Shown here: positions 43,373 to 56,480 of the stretch, in pieces
Position numbering within the stretch: position 1 is the stretch's first letter
How the letters are laid out: each line of letters starts with the position of its first letter
NCBI RefSeq assembly: GCF_008831285.2
Contig: NC_045138.2
Coordinates: 9,577,205-9,641,204, forward strand
DNA from: Nymphaea colorata
Taxonomy: Eukaryota; Streptophyta; Magnoliopsida; Nymphaeales; Nymphaeaceae
Direction of reading: 5' to 3'
DNA: 64,000 nucleotides
Position numbers and translations under genes: made by a program
The notes under the pieces: model-generated
Databases searched by the model: none
Told to the model about the DNA's origin: nothing
The model's input: only the letters and a program-made list of their open reading frames with translations

Positions 43373-46300
43373 ATATATATATATATAATTTTGTCAGTGC
43401 TTGTATATATACATATATATGCCAATTGGTAGAAACTAGACCATTAAGTCAGGAACAAAAGCCAAATCTTTTAAATGTGATGTTTAAGGTTTTCTTTTTT
43501 GTTATTGGTATGAATTAAGAATAGTTGATGTAAAACATATACTAAGTTTATCATGTTTTGAATTTTAATAGTGTTTTTATAATAAACATAAATAACTGGA
43601 TTCCGTAGCATCAACATTTTGATAATAAAAAATTTTACATTTCTCATAAGAATCAAAGTATATTTTATATAAAAATAGTTTTTATATGACAGATCTCAGC
43701 TTATTAGAAAGGTTAATTAAACTTCAAGCTAGATTTTCCTGAGATAGTCCTTTACATAGGCAAAGCAACACACCAATATGATGCATATTAGCCGATACAA
43801 ATTAATGAATGTGAGACCATACGAACAGCAGGAAAAAAAGAAAAAAAAAAACTCATATCAGATCTGCCATTTTTGCAACCTTATAGTTATATCGGAAGTT
43901 GGGCCTCAATGGAATCTAACATTTAGCAAAAGGGGGGGGGGGGAAAGAGAGAGAGAGAGAGAGAGAAAAGGCTCATCCCATATCTGACCAAGCCTACCCT
44001 TGACCAAAGCGGCAATGGCTAACGGCATGGTTTAATATTGGCATTGAGGACGTACATTTGTTCGATTTTATTGCTTTTCTGATCAGCTTCTCAGTCCATC
44101 AAGGGCATAGAAATGAGATCTATCAATTCGATTTCTATTTGTTTGGTTTCTTAATTAATCTCATATTCAATAACATGTATGTATTATATATCTTTCATAT
44201 GTTTCAGACGGTAGAGCTCAAGGTGGAGATGGTAGGGATGCATTGTGAGAGAAGAATCAGGAAAAGCCTGTCTAAAATCAAAGGTACATTTCTTCATGAA
44301 AAATCAATTTAATGTTTATTCGTAAGCGATCAGTTCTTACTTTCTAGTTCTTTATTTCCTCTAATGATATATGAAGTAAATGAAGCCCCAGTATTTGACG
44401 AACAGCGGCAGCCTCAGCCAAGATAGCGTTGCTTTTGCTCAGGCCAATGCCATGGTATTATCATTGTTAACATTAGTGTTGTAAATTACTTAACTCTGAA
44501 CCTGATGCCTAATTCTACAAAATAAACATACACTTGTAAGGACCCCAAATTTTAGAAGCCTCCGAGATTCAGCGCAGCCACATCAAGTGGCATGCGGGAG
44601 GACAATGAAGGAATTAACTTCTTGCCGACCAATCCCTTCCTTTACCTGAATAACGTAGGTCCCACTCAAAACCAAGGCTTATGTGGGGTTACGTCCGTTT
44701 GTGTAATAATATATGAATATTTATCTGCGCTTGTTGGCGGATGTGTCCAATACAATGGACAGTCCTAAAATCCAAGAAGAGTATAACACACTAAAGGGGG
44801 TGTTTGGCAGCATGAACATTATTTTGTAAGTGGTTTGGTTGTAAGTGTTTTATGAATTTACTTTAAAAGTTAAGCAAATTCAAAACACTATAGCTATTGT
44901 TAGCTCAATTGGCCCTAATCATTGGGTCAAATTTATGGGACACTCACAAGGTGTCTTTAATGACAAACGACTTCAAAAACCAATACAAAGATAAAATGAG
45001 AAAACAAATAATATCTTCTTTTTTTCTTCATATTATTTTGAATGTGAGAGATGATTATGATCCACTACCTAAAAAAGAGCCTAAAGGCCCCTTTCATTTT
45101 TCAATCTCTTGGTTTAATATATGCCCAATGTACGACAATTGGTACAACACTCCCAAGCATTGTCACATATATTGTGTATGGGTATTATTTGGTGAGAAAT
45201 TTCTATAGTATAATATGGCAATATTGTATAGCTTGAGAAAATCTCGGTAAATTTTTTAAAAATTTTAAACATTTAATAATACACGTATTTCACGTTTTTT
45301 TATTTTCTAGCATTTTATTAAAAAATATGTGTCTAACTGTTGTTGTTTTATACGACTGACTTATTTCTCGCGTATTATGCGTGTTTTTTTTTAATAATAT
45401 GAGTTTTCTATGACAATGCTCCCAAACAATGGCGACCCATACATTGGCTGATGTGGGCAGTTGCTTGCACCAGTCCCAATAGTTTGTTTTTATTTTGTGT
45501 AGATGTCTTCAAAACATTTGTTTATTCTACTGCCTCATTGAACAATGAAAATTCCTGAAATAGTGCCCCTCAACAAAAGGTTGGTTGCTCCCAAGTTTTA
45601 TCGGGGAAATTGCTACAACTTTAATTTTTGCTGATTAAGATTTGTTCATATTCACGTAAATGGGGGCTGAGGCAGGGGAGGCAAGTCTATGGCCCCTCCC
45701 CATTCTTTTTTTTTAATTAAAAAATTTTACATGTAAATTTCAAAAATTTTAGTTTATCTTATATAAAAAAAACTGAAAAAATATATTTCAACTCATGCTA
45801 AAAATTGAAACTACAGTTCAACTCCTAAAACAAAAAATTTTCTGGCTTCCGTTTAGCACGTGAATGTGACCTCTTCTGGCCTTCCTTTGCTTGGAGCGTA
45901 TAAGAATCTATAAAACACGTTTCTTTGTGAGCGTGCCCCCATTAGATATTCTCTGACTGTTTCTGTTTTCGTAATGTGAGACTGAGCGGAGGAGAGATGA
46001 TCCCCAACAAGTACTCGTGTATCCTTGGCTTTCTTGAACTTGGAAGATCTTGAGTCTGTGGTGCACACGCCTCTCTTCACTTTTATTTCAAAAGGCTCTA
46101 TAAATATTGGCGCCCTAAGTTGGAAAATTTACACATTAATCATTGTTCTTCTAATTAGCAAAACTGTGGGTATAATATCTGGAGTTATTTTGATGCAGGA
46201 ATAGAGAAAGTGGATGTGGACGTGAGCACGCAGAAGGTGGTGGTCACAGGGTACGTGCACAGAAACAGAGTTCTCAAGGCGCTGAGGAGGTCTGGGCTCA

Positions 46301-46398
46301 AGGCGGACTTCTGGTGCACACAAAATGAGTTTCTTCTCAACGCCTACGCTAGTGGGAGCTACGGCAACTTCAGGATGAACCATTTCAGCTTCTTCTAG
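43309..46398 (+). CDS. Small HMA-domain (heavy-metal-associated fold) protein, three exons
   Basis: Exons 43309-43314, 44208-44283 and 46199-46398 join in frame to 93 residues: METVELKVEMVGMHCERRIR, then KSLSKIKG, IEKVDVDVSTQKVVVTGYVH, VLKALRRSGLKADFW and a C-terminus ending HFSFF. This is the beta-alpha-beta-beta-alpha fold of plant HMA/HIPP proteins, which usually bind copper, zinc or cadmium. Here the MxCxxC site is reduced to M13-H14-C15-E16-R17-R18, so the second Cys is missing, and no CaaX isoprenylation box exists. I recall a plant subgroup of similar size that lacks the Cys pair and ends SFF; this is memory, not a search. Exon 1 supplies only Met-Glu; its choice rests on the phase-0 donor at 43,315. 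Role: probably protein binding rather than metal transport. Confidence 0.82.
43315..43386. repeat. (CT)n(AT)n microsatellite at the first splice donor of the HMA gene
   Basis: The GT of the donor is followed at once by about 26 CT units and then an AT run. The intron therefore starts with GTCTCTCT, a weak donor by consensus. Confidence 0.9.
43924..43966. repeat. Poly-G / (GA)n simple repeat in HMA intron 1
   Basis: A run of about twelve G, interrupted once by A-rich bases, precedes a GA run. Non-coding. Confidence 0.85.
45195..45416. mobile_element. Possible third, diverged copy of the GTCA/TA MITE in HMA intron 2
   Basis: Phrases GTAAATTTTTTAAAAATTTT and CTATGACA at the right end resemble the elements at 876-1239 and 13,907-14,306, but the termini are degraded and no clear TA duplication remains. 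A second T-rich, possibly hAT-like stretch is at 45,660-45,860. Confidence 0.35.
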
Positions 46399-49162
46399 CT
46401 ACCTAATATCCTCATCTCGCACTTTTACAGAATCTGTCCTACAAATCGCTCTACACATGTGTTCATCCCTTTTCTGCCTTTCTTTTTCTTCTTTTATGTG
46501 AATTTCAAGGGAGGGTGGCAACCTCACCAGCTCTCTCTCTCTCTCTCTCTCTCTCTTCCTTTATTTTATTTCTTTAAAAAGTGTTCGGTGAGTTGGGTAA
46601 TGTCCATAATGCAAAAATGGTCCTTTTTTTCCGTTCTTTTTTTATAAATATCAACTTCCCGTAAGGTATTATTCCATGCTTCCTTGCTCTGTTTTGTTTC
46701 TTCGGAAGCTAGACGTTTATCTTAAAAGAAATGTTTCATTATCTTGAATGACTTTTCCTTTGTAAAGGTGAAAGTTGGGACCCAAGAAAGCACCTTCTTT
46801 GACACTTACTTACGGTATGTGAAGTTCATCATTGCATGCCTAAGCAGCGTGCTGCCACGTGAATGGCTGTGGACCGGTCTGATTTTGACCTTCTCAATTC
46901 CGAATAGTACTTCTGACTTAATTTCTACCGGTTGGCCCCCTTACTGGCCCTTATCGATAAGAGGGTGCCTCCTCGTTAGCCTCTCTTTCCTTCTTTGGGT
47001 CACGCAAAAAATTCCACCTGCCAAAAAAGATTGTTTATTCAGTTGTTTTCTTAAACTATAAGGTAGAGTTTTTTTTTTTTTTTTTTTTAGATTTTTACAA
47101 GAGAGTATTATGACCATCCTTTATTATGTCAAGAGCTTGAGACGCAACCATAGGGAAGAAAATGAATTCACTTATGAACTTGCAGAATAGAATGGTACAT
47201 GTGTATCAGTCGAGACAATTTATCAATAATGCAGGATCTTCTCCCATTGAGGCTTGATAAAGCTTGGACAACCCAGTGAAATTGCAAGGCTACATAGCCG
47301 AAGCCTCCATCACAGCCTTTGCAGCCAAGAACGATGCTTTCATCTCCTTTGCATGCCTCAAACCTATGGGTGGCACCATCTTGTTGTCTTCTGTGTTATC
47401 ATCCCTAGGATCAATATGTGAAGGAGCATTACACTAACTGGTACTCCACCTTGTACAGACTGTTTTTCCTCTTCAGCAAATGCTACAATAAGCACAATCA
47501 TTGTTCCAAAGATACTTTGCAGCCAAAGCGAAGCGAGTGTGCTTATGAAAAGTGAAAGATCATTCAACCAGCATAGGAAAGATTCAGCATTTACATAAAT
47601 CATAACTGTTAGGAACCAGGTATAGCAATTTGTCAGAGATCGCACCACACACATATGGCACACCGTGAGGAAATTAGTTTATTTTTGCAGCTGGATTGTT
47701 GTGCTCTATGCCAAGTCTTCAAGAAATTTTGGAGAAACTATTTAGCTGTATCAGAAAGAAATTTAATTGCTACTGAGAATAAGCAGAAAAGTGGAAAGGG
47801 TTAGTCATTTATGCAATGTAACATCAATGGCAGATGATGGAAAGTACAATATTCAATCATTCAAATTATTATAATTCTATCCCGCTTACTGAATCAGTGA
47901 ATCTAACATTGAAAACATATGTTAAATGTACTTTAGATGCCAAAATAAGAACAAAATTAGGGCAAAATCTTAGTTACAACTTTTGTTGTTTCTAATTCTG
48001 CCATCTAGAAAAAAAAAGAACAGGAAATGGTGGTGAATATAATGTTATAATTTACATATGCGGTTGCAGTAAAGAACTGAAATTGAAGTTCTACTTCTTC
48101 ACAACATTGGTTAAAAGGTCAAGTTTGTGTTGTTAAGCACTGGGAAAGGTGTTGCAACGGCATCTTACTTTTACACCTTTAAAGTTTTGAATCATGCAGT
48201 GGTTGTGTGTTAGGTGTTATGCAAAAAAAAAAAAAAAACATGCCTTTTTTTGTTAGCATTAAGTATATATTAATAAACAACAATGGCAATGTGGCTAAAA
48301 GAAAACAAAGTTAGTTGTTCCCCATATGTGACATAAATTAACACCACCTTAAATTCTCAAGGTTTTTAAACTCTAAAGAAGAATCAAGACCTATGAAGTT
48401 TGTGTCTATGGCTGTAGTACTTTGCCAAAAAATCACCAAAACCTCATAAATTTTTGAAATAATTCTAAATTTTACAGATAACTAGTCACATGATTCAAAA
48501 CTCGATATTGAGGAACTTCAAATTTATAGTTGGCATGCTTAACCTTTTTGTGATCATTCTATGATGTTGTTGTTCTTTTGCATGAAACATGAAACTATAG
48601 AATGTTTGAAGATGGTGCATTAACTTTTATTGCATGTTACATTTGAAATCTGTGTTTCCTAATATATTTCATTCAATCCCAACTAAAGACAGTGAAGAAA
48701 CATATGGTCATGGGTTTGGATCTTAGAAAGTCTTGTTGTTGACAATATGACAAGTATGCCAACTCATTCTATCTTATGGCCATTTGATGTTTGACAACGT
48801 TTATGAGGTTGATGAATCAATTCCTTATATTGTGTTTAGCAATGTCCCTCTTTAGCTCACCTTAAACAAAAATTTAGTGTAGAAAAGGTTCCCTGAATAA
48901 AGTCATGCTTTCAATTGTTCAAAGTCTCAGTTCAATGTAGTGCAATGAGATTAGTTCAAGCACTCAACTTCATCATTAAAATTGTTAACTTGAAAATGCG
49001 TACAGTGAAAATAACTACACAAAGACTTATGTCATGCTAAATTAAAATGTTGGAAACACTTCATTGATTGTTTTAAACAATTTGCTAAGCTTGCAAACTA
49101 TCAATTTGTTTCATGCAATAACTATCATACATGCAACTGCTCCCCGCAACATTGTTCTCTAT
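46399..49162. other. Spacer downstream of the HMA gene
   Basis: No complete gene. Around 47,290-47,480 the minus strand has short coding-like islands (GLRHAKEMKASFLAAKAVME, FAEEEKQSVQGGVPVSVMLL) in different frames, which may be exon debris of an unrecognised gene. Microsatellite (CT)n at 46,531-46,554 and poly-T near 47,070. The rest is AT-rich and featureless. Confidence 0.4.
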
Positions 49163-49460
49163 TGTTAAGACAAATATGGTTAGCTGTGGTGAAGACATTT
49201 ATAAAGATAGACTTGAAAATCTCGTTCGTAGCCATCGAGAAAGAGATAAGGAAGGAGAAGCAGGCCCCTCCTATCATGATCTATTAAAATCTCCATGGTC
49301 AAATGAAAGGAGAAAATCTTACCTAAAATGTCGCATGAATGTCTTTTAAAGCTAGACTGTAAATCCAAAAAAAAAATGTGAAGGATATCATGCATGTGTA
49401 CCAGCAGGTACTTGATCCCTGAAATCTTTCACCACCTCATCTCTTCTTCAAGGTGAAATT
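49163..49460 (+). repeat. LTR of an old copia element (left copy)
   Basis: Begins TGTTAAGACAAATATGGTTA and aligns with 56,179-56,480 in the same orientation: shared phrases include AGATAAGGA, AAATGYCKCATGAAT, ATCATGCATGT and CTCTTCTTCAAGGTG. Alignment is lost after about 49,460. It is probably the 5' LTR of the degraded element ending at 56.5 kb, cut off by a later insertion. Confidence 0.65.
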
Positions 49461-52330
49461 CAATTATAAAAGTGTAATCACCCCAATTTTTTTCCAAATT
49501 TTTATGTTCTTTCACCAAAACACAAAACTTTAGATCTGAGGTTCAAATCCCAAAATCCAATTTTTGAATCCAAATTAGATCCAAAACCCAAGTTTAGATC
49601 CAAATCAAGCATTTGAAACTCAAAATCCAAAATCGAGTTCAAAACAACAAAGTCTTGTGCTAAAATAGTTGTGCGAGCGTGCACAGACCTCTCTCTTGGT
49701 TTACGCTTCGTCCTCGCACCAAAATACGCTTTTGAAGCTTAAAACGAAGCCAACCATACTTTTATAATGAAAAAAAACCAATTTTATACACTTTCTAAAT
49801 AAATTAAACAAAAAAATGGGTTTTATGCTCATTTTATCTCATTTTTTATTTCATATTATTTTATAAAAAAGGTTTTTTTGTGCGTCCCGCGACGAGCAGT
49901 TGAGCGACCGCACATCGTGCAATGCACAGTCACGCAACAGCATGCACACAATCGCGCGACGCATGGTCGCTCGGCAACATGTGCGACCGTGTGACCACGT
50001 GCGCGATGCATGGGCGCATGCCCTCAAGCACGTTTTCACAATGGCGTGCATTGTCAAGCCCCATTTTCCTTGAAAATCGACCGTTGGAGGGCATTTCTAA
50101 ACGTTTTAGGTGGGGTAGCCTGCCTACAGCTCAAAAAGAGATTTGCAAGCTTAATGGCCAATCATACTCACTCAAAACCTATTTTGTTTTTAAGAAAAAT
50201 TGAAAATAATTCAAAATTATTTAAAATTCATATGAAAATGTTGTGAAATTAAACAAAAATCAAATTTTGAACTTTTTCTCCAAAACTCTTTATAAAAACC
50301 CTCATTTTCCTCCCTCTTCAGCATGAGCTAGCCTTTGGAGAAGCTCTAGTGCATTCTCACTTGAGAACTTAGAGTTTTTTGCTCTTATCATCCATTTCAT
50401 TCTTCTTCTTTCTTTTCATTCTTCTTCTCCAACTTTGGGAGCAAACTTCCTCAAGCAAGAACTCTTCAAGAGAGCACAAAAGATCTCTTTGAGGTATCCT
50501 CTTCATCATTTTAGAGCTTCATTCAAGATGAATCTAGGATCACTCGAAGCAAGGGAGATCATTTTTTCCTAAAATCATTTTCATTTAGAGGTATGTAATC
50601 AATATCTCATTATATTCTTTTTATTGTTTCTTTCATTCTTCATCTTTATATGGCCATATGAGATAGCTCTCAAATCTCTATTTTAAAGTTAAAAACCTAT
50701 GCTCGAGTGCACCGGAAGCATGAGAAGGTGAAGTATTATTTCATTTTATGATTGAATCATGCTATGTATTTTCTTGAATGTAGCCTTATTTTGGTTCTCT
50801 TATTTCCTCTCTTTTTTAACTCCTCATGGTCATATAAGATAGCTCTAAAATCCCCTTTTCGGAGTCAAAAAACTATTCTTGATTGTACCATGACCATGAG
50901 AAGATGAGATGATATTTCATCTTATGATTGCATCATGTTCTATCTTTTCTTGAATATAGTCTTGTTTTGGTTTTCTTATTTCCTCTCCTCATCATCTCTC
51001 GATGGCCATAGGAGATAGTTCTCAAATCTCTGTTTTAGAGTCAATAAGCTATGCTTGAGTGCACCGGGAGTATGAGAAGATGAAATAATATTTCATTTTA
51101 TGGTTGAATCATGTTCTCTTTCTTTTCTTGAATATTGTTTTGTTTTAAGATATTATCCATGTTAGTTGTTTGATTTTTCATTTATATGTAAATGCACGAT
51201 GAGAATGAGAGTATGGTTTAGGATTTTCTCTTTATTCTATGTTAATTTTTGAGGTTGGGACTTGTCCAACCTGAAAAAAACCATCACGAATATGTACATG
51301 TTGATATGCATTTTCATGTCATTTTGCGTTAGTTTTATTTTTAATCATCTGATTAAGAACTCTAATGAGCACCTTATCATATGGTTCGGTTTTCTTCCAT
51401 ACCCATCAGTGGAAGAGACATATTCCCTTATAACAAACAAAGTAACTAGGTTTTATGTTCATATATAAAAAATTATTTGAAATCATGATTTCCAAAATAT
51501 TTTCGAAAGAACTCTTGTAATCTTCATCCTTCTCTTTCTATGTTTCTATATTTTATTTCAAAAATTTTCATATACACAAGAATTCGTATATATATGTGTT
51601 CTGTTCTCTCTTTCTAAAATCTCCCTTTCTTTTCAAATCAACATTTCCTTTTTATAAACTTTCATATATGTGTATATATGATGGTATGTACACGTATATG
51701 TACATCTTTTTCTACATCTCTCTCTTCTTGTATATTTCTCTTGTGATCAAATCTTTCATCTTTTTCATTCTTTTTTAACATTTTTTCTCTCAAAAATTTT
51801 TTATTTACCAAATTTACTAAGACCAAAAATCAAGTAATGACCTAATATTGGATTCAATTCAATCCATTTTCAAAAAATTTTCCTTCTTATATATGATAAT
51901 TATAAAAACAAAAATCTTATATGTTTGTTATGGTATGAATACTTTTAGATGAATGTTATAGTAGGAATGTTTTATTTTCTTTTAGTCATATATGATCAAT
52001 ACATTCATGCATCCACATTCACTTAACATCACAAATGACCACAAACACTACTCCAAAGAACTTAAGTAAGATGAGATAGAGTTCTAACTAGGTAGTAACC
52101 GAATTAGAACAAAATCTTAAACCTACTTAAAGTCTTAAGAGAACACTAAAATGACTTCAAAATGATTTCCTAAGCTTTCCAAATGTTATTTGTATTCCAA
52201 TTCTAGTTTTCCCCAAAATGTTTCACATTCTCAAGTAATTCTTCAAAAACCTTTTCAAAAGCTTAAAACATCAAACATTTAATATTTTTCTACACTGCAT
52301 ATAGAATGAGAAAATATGTTTAAGCCAAAA
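49461..52330. other. Probable retrotransposon insertion with LTR-like features
   Basis: No recognised coding region. In order: GATCCAAA/AAATCCAA-rich sequence, a GC-rich block (49,880-50,045), a TATA-like TTTATAAAAACCC (50,288-50,300) followed by a pyrimidine-rich leader as in plant gypsy LTRs, and a 3 x 176-bp tandem array. Located between the left LTR and the body of an old copia element, so it probably inserted into it. I could not set borders. Confidence 0.45.
50651..51178 (+). repeat. Tandem array, three copies of about 176 bp
   Basis: Copies start at 50,651, 50,827 and 51,003, each with TGGCCATATGAGATAG or a near variant. Later in the unit come TGCACCGGRAGYATGAGAAG and TTTCATTTTATGATTGAATC. 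The spacing is the same (176) twice. Substitutions between units are frequent, so the array is not recent. No open frame spans the unit. Confidence 0.85.
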
Positions 52331-55300
52331 TGAAATACATCAATAATAAACATAGCCATTGGATTGATTACCTTGGTAAATGTGTCGGGAACGGTCAATC
52401 CTTATACCGAGCGAGTCACTTTCTCTCTCATTTTCAAAACAAAAACTCATTTTTCTGTAGCACTCCAAAAACCAAAAATTTTGAGGATGCAAACAAAAAG
52501 TTTCATAATGACATCTAGTGGTCATGTGTGTCATGGTTATGGAGCCATGTATAATTGTATGCATTATGTTATTGAGTTCTCGTAAGTTTGCTTCCTCATT
52601 TTATTATTGTTCATAATATAGAGCCTTCAGTAGTTGTCCTACCTTCATCAACCATGGCTTTTACATTTGCAATCTAATAAAATACCTTCTTTGCTTGGTT
52701 TTGAATCAAAACAAGTATTTGCTATGGAAATCTCAAATAGAGTCAGTGATGTTTAGTCAAGACCTATTGAAATGCATTGATGGTTTGTACAAATACCTTA
52801 CAACAGTTTTTTATGGACAATATTGTACGGAATTCCAATTTAACACATCTCTCATGGAAATGTGCAAATCAATTACTTTTTAAGTGAATCAAATCTACTA
52901 TCTCTAAACATATTCTAAGTCAAATTATTCACCACAAGAATGCTAGTTTGGTCAGACTATTCTTAGAGAAGATGTTTGCATCAATGTCCAGCCTTTTAAT
53001 TCTTCAAGTGAAGTGTGACCTTCAAAATGTGTCAAAATCATACAAAAATATGGGAGAGTGCTCTAATCCTGTGAAGTTCTTAGCAGACCCATTAAGTGCT
53101 TAGGTGAGCCTGTCAAGGAAGCTAATTTGGTTATGTTCATATTAAATGGTCTTGAAAGTGAGCATGAAAGTTTTATCACCATTGTGACAACTTTCAAGAT
53201 GTTGTCATCTTTTTCTGAAATGTATGATCTTTTTATAAATCAAGAAAAGATGATGGAGTTCCTTAAAAGCAAGCAATAGGTGTCGTCTAGGTCCTTGGTT
53301 GTAGCTTATTCACCCAAGAGCCTGAGGTCATCAAAGAGGTCAATATCGAGGTCGTGGTAGAAAAAGAAGGCATCATAGTGCAAATTCTCAAGGTGGTGGC
53401 CATGGAAATCAAGGTCAGTATGAGAATAAATCTCCGGTAATGTGTTAGATCTGTCACATGGAAGCCACACTGTTAGAAATTGTTACAACCTACCAAAGAC
53501 TTTTGTCGCCACAACAATAAAATTCATGCAAGTTAGTGATTCCTTGATACTAAGGTGACAAACCATGTAATTTCATCTCATCAAGATATGATGACAAAAC
53601 ATGAATATAGTAGGGCATAAGGTGTCAAGGATGTCAACGCTATGTATGTTCCTATTTCTAATATGAGTACATGATGCATTTGACACATAAAAATAATATA
53701 TTTCAGCTATCTCATATTCTTCATGTACCTATCTTTAAGTAGAATATTTTATATGTTTTTACATTTTACAAAGGCAGTGACTACAGTTTTGAATTTATTA
53801 ATCCATATCTTTTCTATTAAAGATGAAAAGAACATGACAATGATGAAAGAAAAAATAAAGGAGGAGTATATGTGTTGCTGACTGATTAAGGGAGTGGTTA
53901 GACGATGCATTGATTTCCTTAATTTGCTAATGTTGCTTCTAGTTTGATGTCAACATTTGGTGGCATGCTAGATTCAGTCATGTTAATGAATGTGCTATGG
54001 TTGTTTTAAAAAATAAGAATGTTTTTTTGGAAAACGAGAATTGAAGGAAAGAACTTTGCTCTGGTTGTGCTCTTGCTAAATCACATCATCCTCCATTTAA
54101 ATTCCCAATTCATGACAAAATTGCTCCATTAGAATTATTTATATTGACTTATGTTGACCAGATATCGTGAATTTAAGAAAAAAATTAGATACTATATGCT
54201 CTTGATTGATGATAATTCATGTTTTAGTTGGCTCTTTCCTTTAAAGTAGAAGAATGATGTCCTAACCAATTTCAAAGTTTTCAAAAGTATTGTTGAAAAT
54301 CAAGTTGGCTCTAAAATAAATACTTTTCAAATTGATAGTGGTGGAAAGTTTATCAATGATGTTTATTCTACATTTCTAAATTCAAATAGGTTTAAACAAT
54401 GGATTTCATGCTTGAACAAATGGTTTGGTTGAACAAAAACACATGCATATAATTGAAATTGGTCTGGCTATGCTAATTCACGCTTCCATACTTGTGCTAA
54501 TTAAATACTTTTTAAATTGTTATGTACATCATGAACCATATAGCAGCTCGAAACCTTAATAATCAAGACACCCTATGAGAAGTTATTTGGTGAAAAGCCA
54601 GTTTCAAACCATCTTAAAGTTTTCAGGTGTACTTGTTTTCCCTTTTTGGGTCTAGTTCCTCAACATACTTCAACCCAAGTAGAGACCCTGTGTTTTTCTT
54701 AGTTATGGTGCTCAATTTATGGGTTATATTTTCTTTAATCCTATGGAGAATGAACTTATTGTTTCAAGCCATGTGTTGTTGATGAAAGCAAATTTTTCCT
54801 TTCATAATGCTAATGCCCTGTCAATGTTTAAAAAGTGTGTATTCATATTCTTGGTTAAAAGAATGTTGTTATTGTTGTCTGGAAGCCACATGAGCCCAAT
54901 CAAGCATTGAAACCAACACTTCTTCCCTTTAGCAATTGAGAGACATGCTCAAGTAACAGCCTAATTGTATCACCTAGTCTCTCCATTCTATTTCATCTAA
55001 GTTGCTCAATTGCCCTAGGAATTACCTTATAGTTGACTTTAATCCTTCATTTCCCTCTTTTATTCAACATCTTAGTGTTTTCTTTGCATGAGTCAGGCCC
55101 CACTTAGTCCCATCACATGGTTATTGGAAACATGGATGGGACTTTTAGACCTCATCTCTTTCAAGCTCTCTACCCTATTTTCAATGAACAAACTTGTGTT
55201 ATTCAAGACTCCTATTAGCCAGTTACTTTTGACCAAGCTAAATTGTTTCATAAATGATGAGATGCAATATAATAAGAGATGGATGCCCTCATGCGAATTC

Positions 55301-56178
55301 ATATTTGCTCCATTCTTCTCATGATAATGTTCTCAATATTATTGTTGGACATAAGTGGATTTATAAAAACAAATGGAATGTCGATGGATGGAAGTACATT
55401 TAAGATCTGTTTATTTGGAGTGGCGTACGTTTAGCAAATTGTGTTACTACTTATGTTGCTTCTAATGTCAAACTTCAAGATATCAAGGCAAGATTTTCCA
55501 AGGTACTACTTTGTATAGAGTGTTGTTGGTAAGTTGTAATACCTACTACCTGGTCGACCAAATATTATGCATGTCATTAACAAGGCTTGCCAATTTATGA
55601 AATTGCCTATACATGATGATCAACAAGATCATGTCAAGGAAATATGGAGATACTTGAAAGGAACTTCCAACATGGGTCATATAATTTTAATGAATGGTGT
55701 CGCTAATTTGTCAAAGTTTTTTAATGCAAATTGGTTGGGTGCTTTAAAGAAGAAGGTCAACTCAAGGATATATTGTTTACTTGAGAGACAATCTAGTGTT
55801 TTGGAAGACATCAAAATAGCAAACCCTTGTCAAGTCAATGACAAAAGACAATCCCAAGGCAATTGCAGCAGCGACTTTAGAATCTATCTAGATAGAACAA
55901 ATTCTGCAAGAACTTAGAGTTCACCATAGTGTACAGGTTGTATCATGTGGCAACTTCATGCAACATATCTAGCTACAAATCTGATTCTACGTGCTAGAGC
56001 AAAGTACATAGAAATTGACTTTTACTTTGTCAAAGAAAGTGCAAGAAAAAATAGATTCAAATTCAATTCTAAAACTATAGAAGGTAAATGCAAATATTTT
56101 AATAAAAGCACTCACAGGTCTTCACTTTATCATGTCAAGAAACAAGTTGCATATCTAGGAGATTGCCTTCCAAGGGGA
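52330..56178 (+). pseudogene. Heavily decayed Ty1/copia gag-pol
   Basis: On the plus strand: a Gag region (VLNQNKYLLWKSQIESVMFS near 52,697 and later ILNGLESEHESF-like sequence near 53,145), a zinc-knuckle-like CH region near 53,450, integrase fragments (53,940-54,450; NGLVEQKH), late pol fragments (55,345: GHKWIYKNKWNVDG), and RNase H/C-terminal pieces (55,567-56,180: EIWRYLKGTSNMGH, LRARAKYIEIDFYFVKE). Stops and frameshifts are too many to count by eye; the element is long dead. It ends next to a purine-rich CAAGGGGACG and the right LTR. Confidence 0.8.
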
Positions 56179-56480
56179 CGTTAAATCAAATATGGTAAGT
56201 TGTAGGGAAGAGATTTGTGAAGATAAACTTAAAGATATCAATCATAGCTGTCAAGCAAGGGATAAGGAGAAGCATATCTCTCCTACGATGATCCCTTTAA
56301 AATCTTAAAGGTGAAAGGGAAAGGATAACATATTACCTAAAATGCCTCATGAATATCATCTAAAGTAGGATATAAATCTAAAGAAAATTGTAAATGAGGT
56401 CATGCATGTATATCAACAATTACTTGATTAATAAAATCTATCACCATCTCCTCTCTTCTTCAAGGTGGAATTTGTTGATA
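56179..56480 (+). repeat. LTR of the old copia element (right copy)
   Basis: Begins GTTAAATCAAATATGGTA after the polypurine tract, and matches the left LTR at 49,163-49,460. The initial T of TGTTAA is C here. The right end is unclear, since the two copies stop aligning near CTTCAAGGTG(G)AATT. Confidence 0.65.

Noticed and set aside
43090..43425. Minus-strand frame with Glu-Arg repeats over the HMA leader
   Set aside because: The frame is created by the CT microsatellite and overlaps the leader of a real gene.
47364..47663. Minus-strand frame with hydrophobic stretches that could be membrane segments
   Set aside because: No start context, splice sites or family likeness; adjoining islands are in other frames, so at most exon debris.
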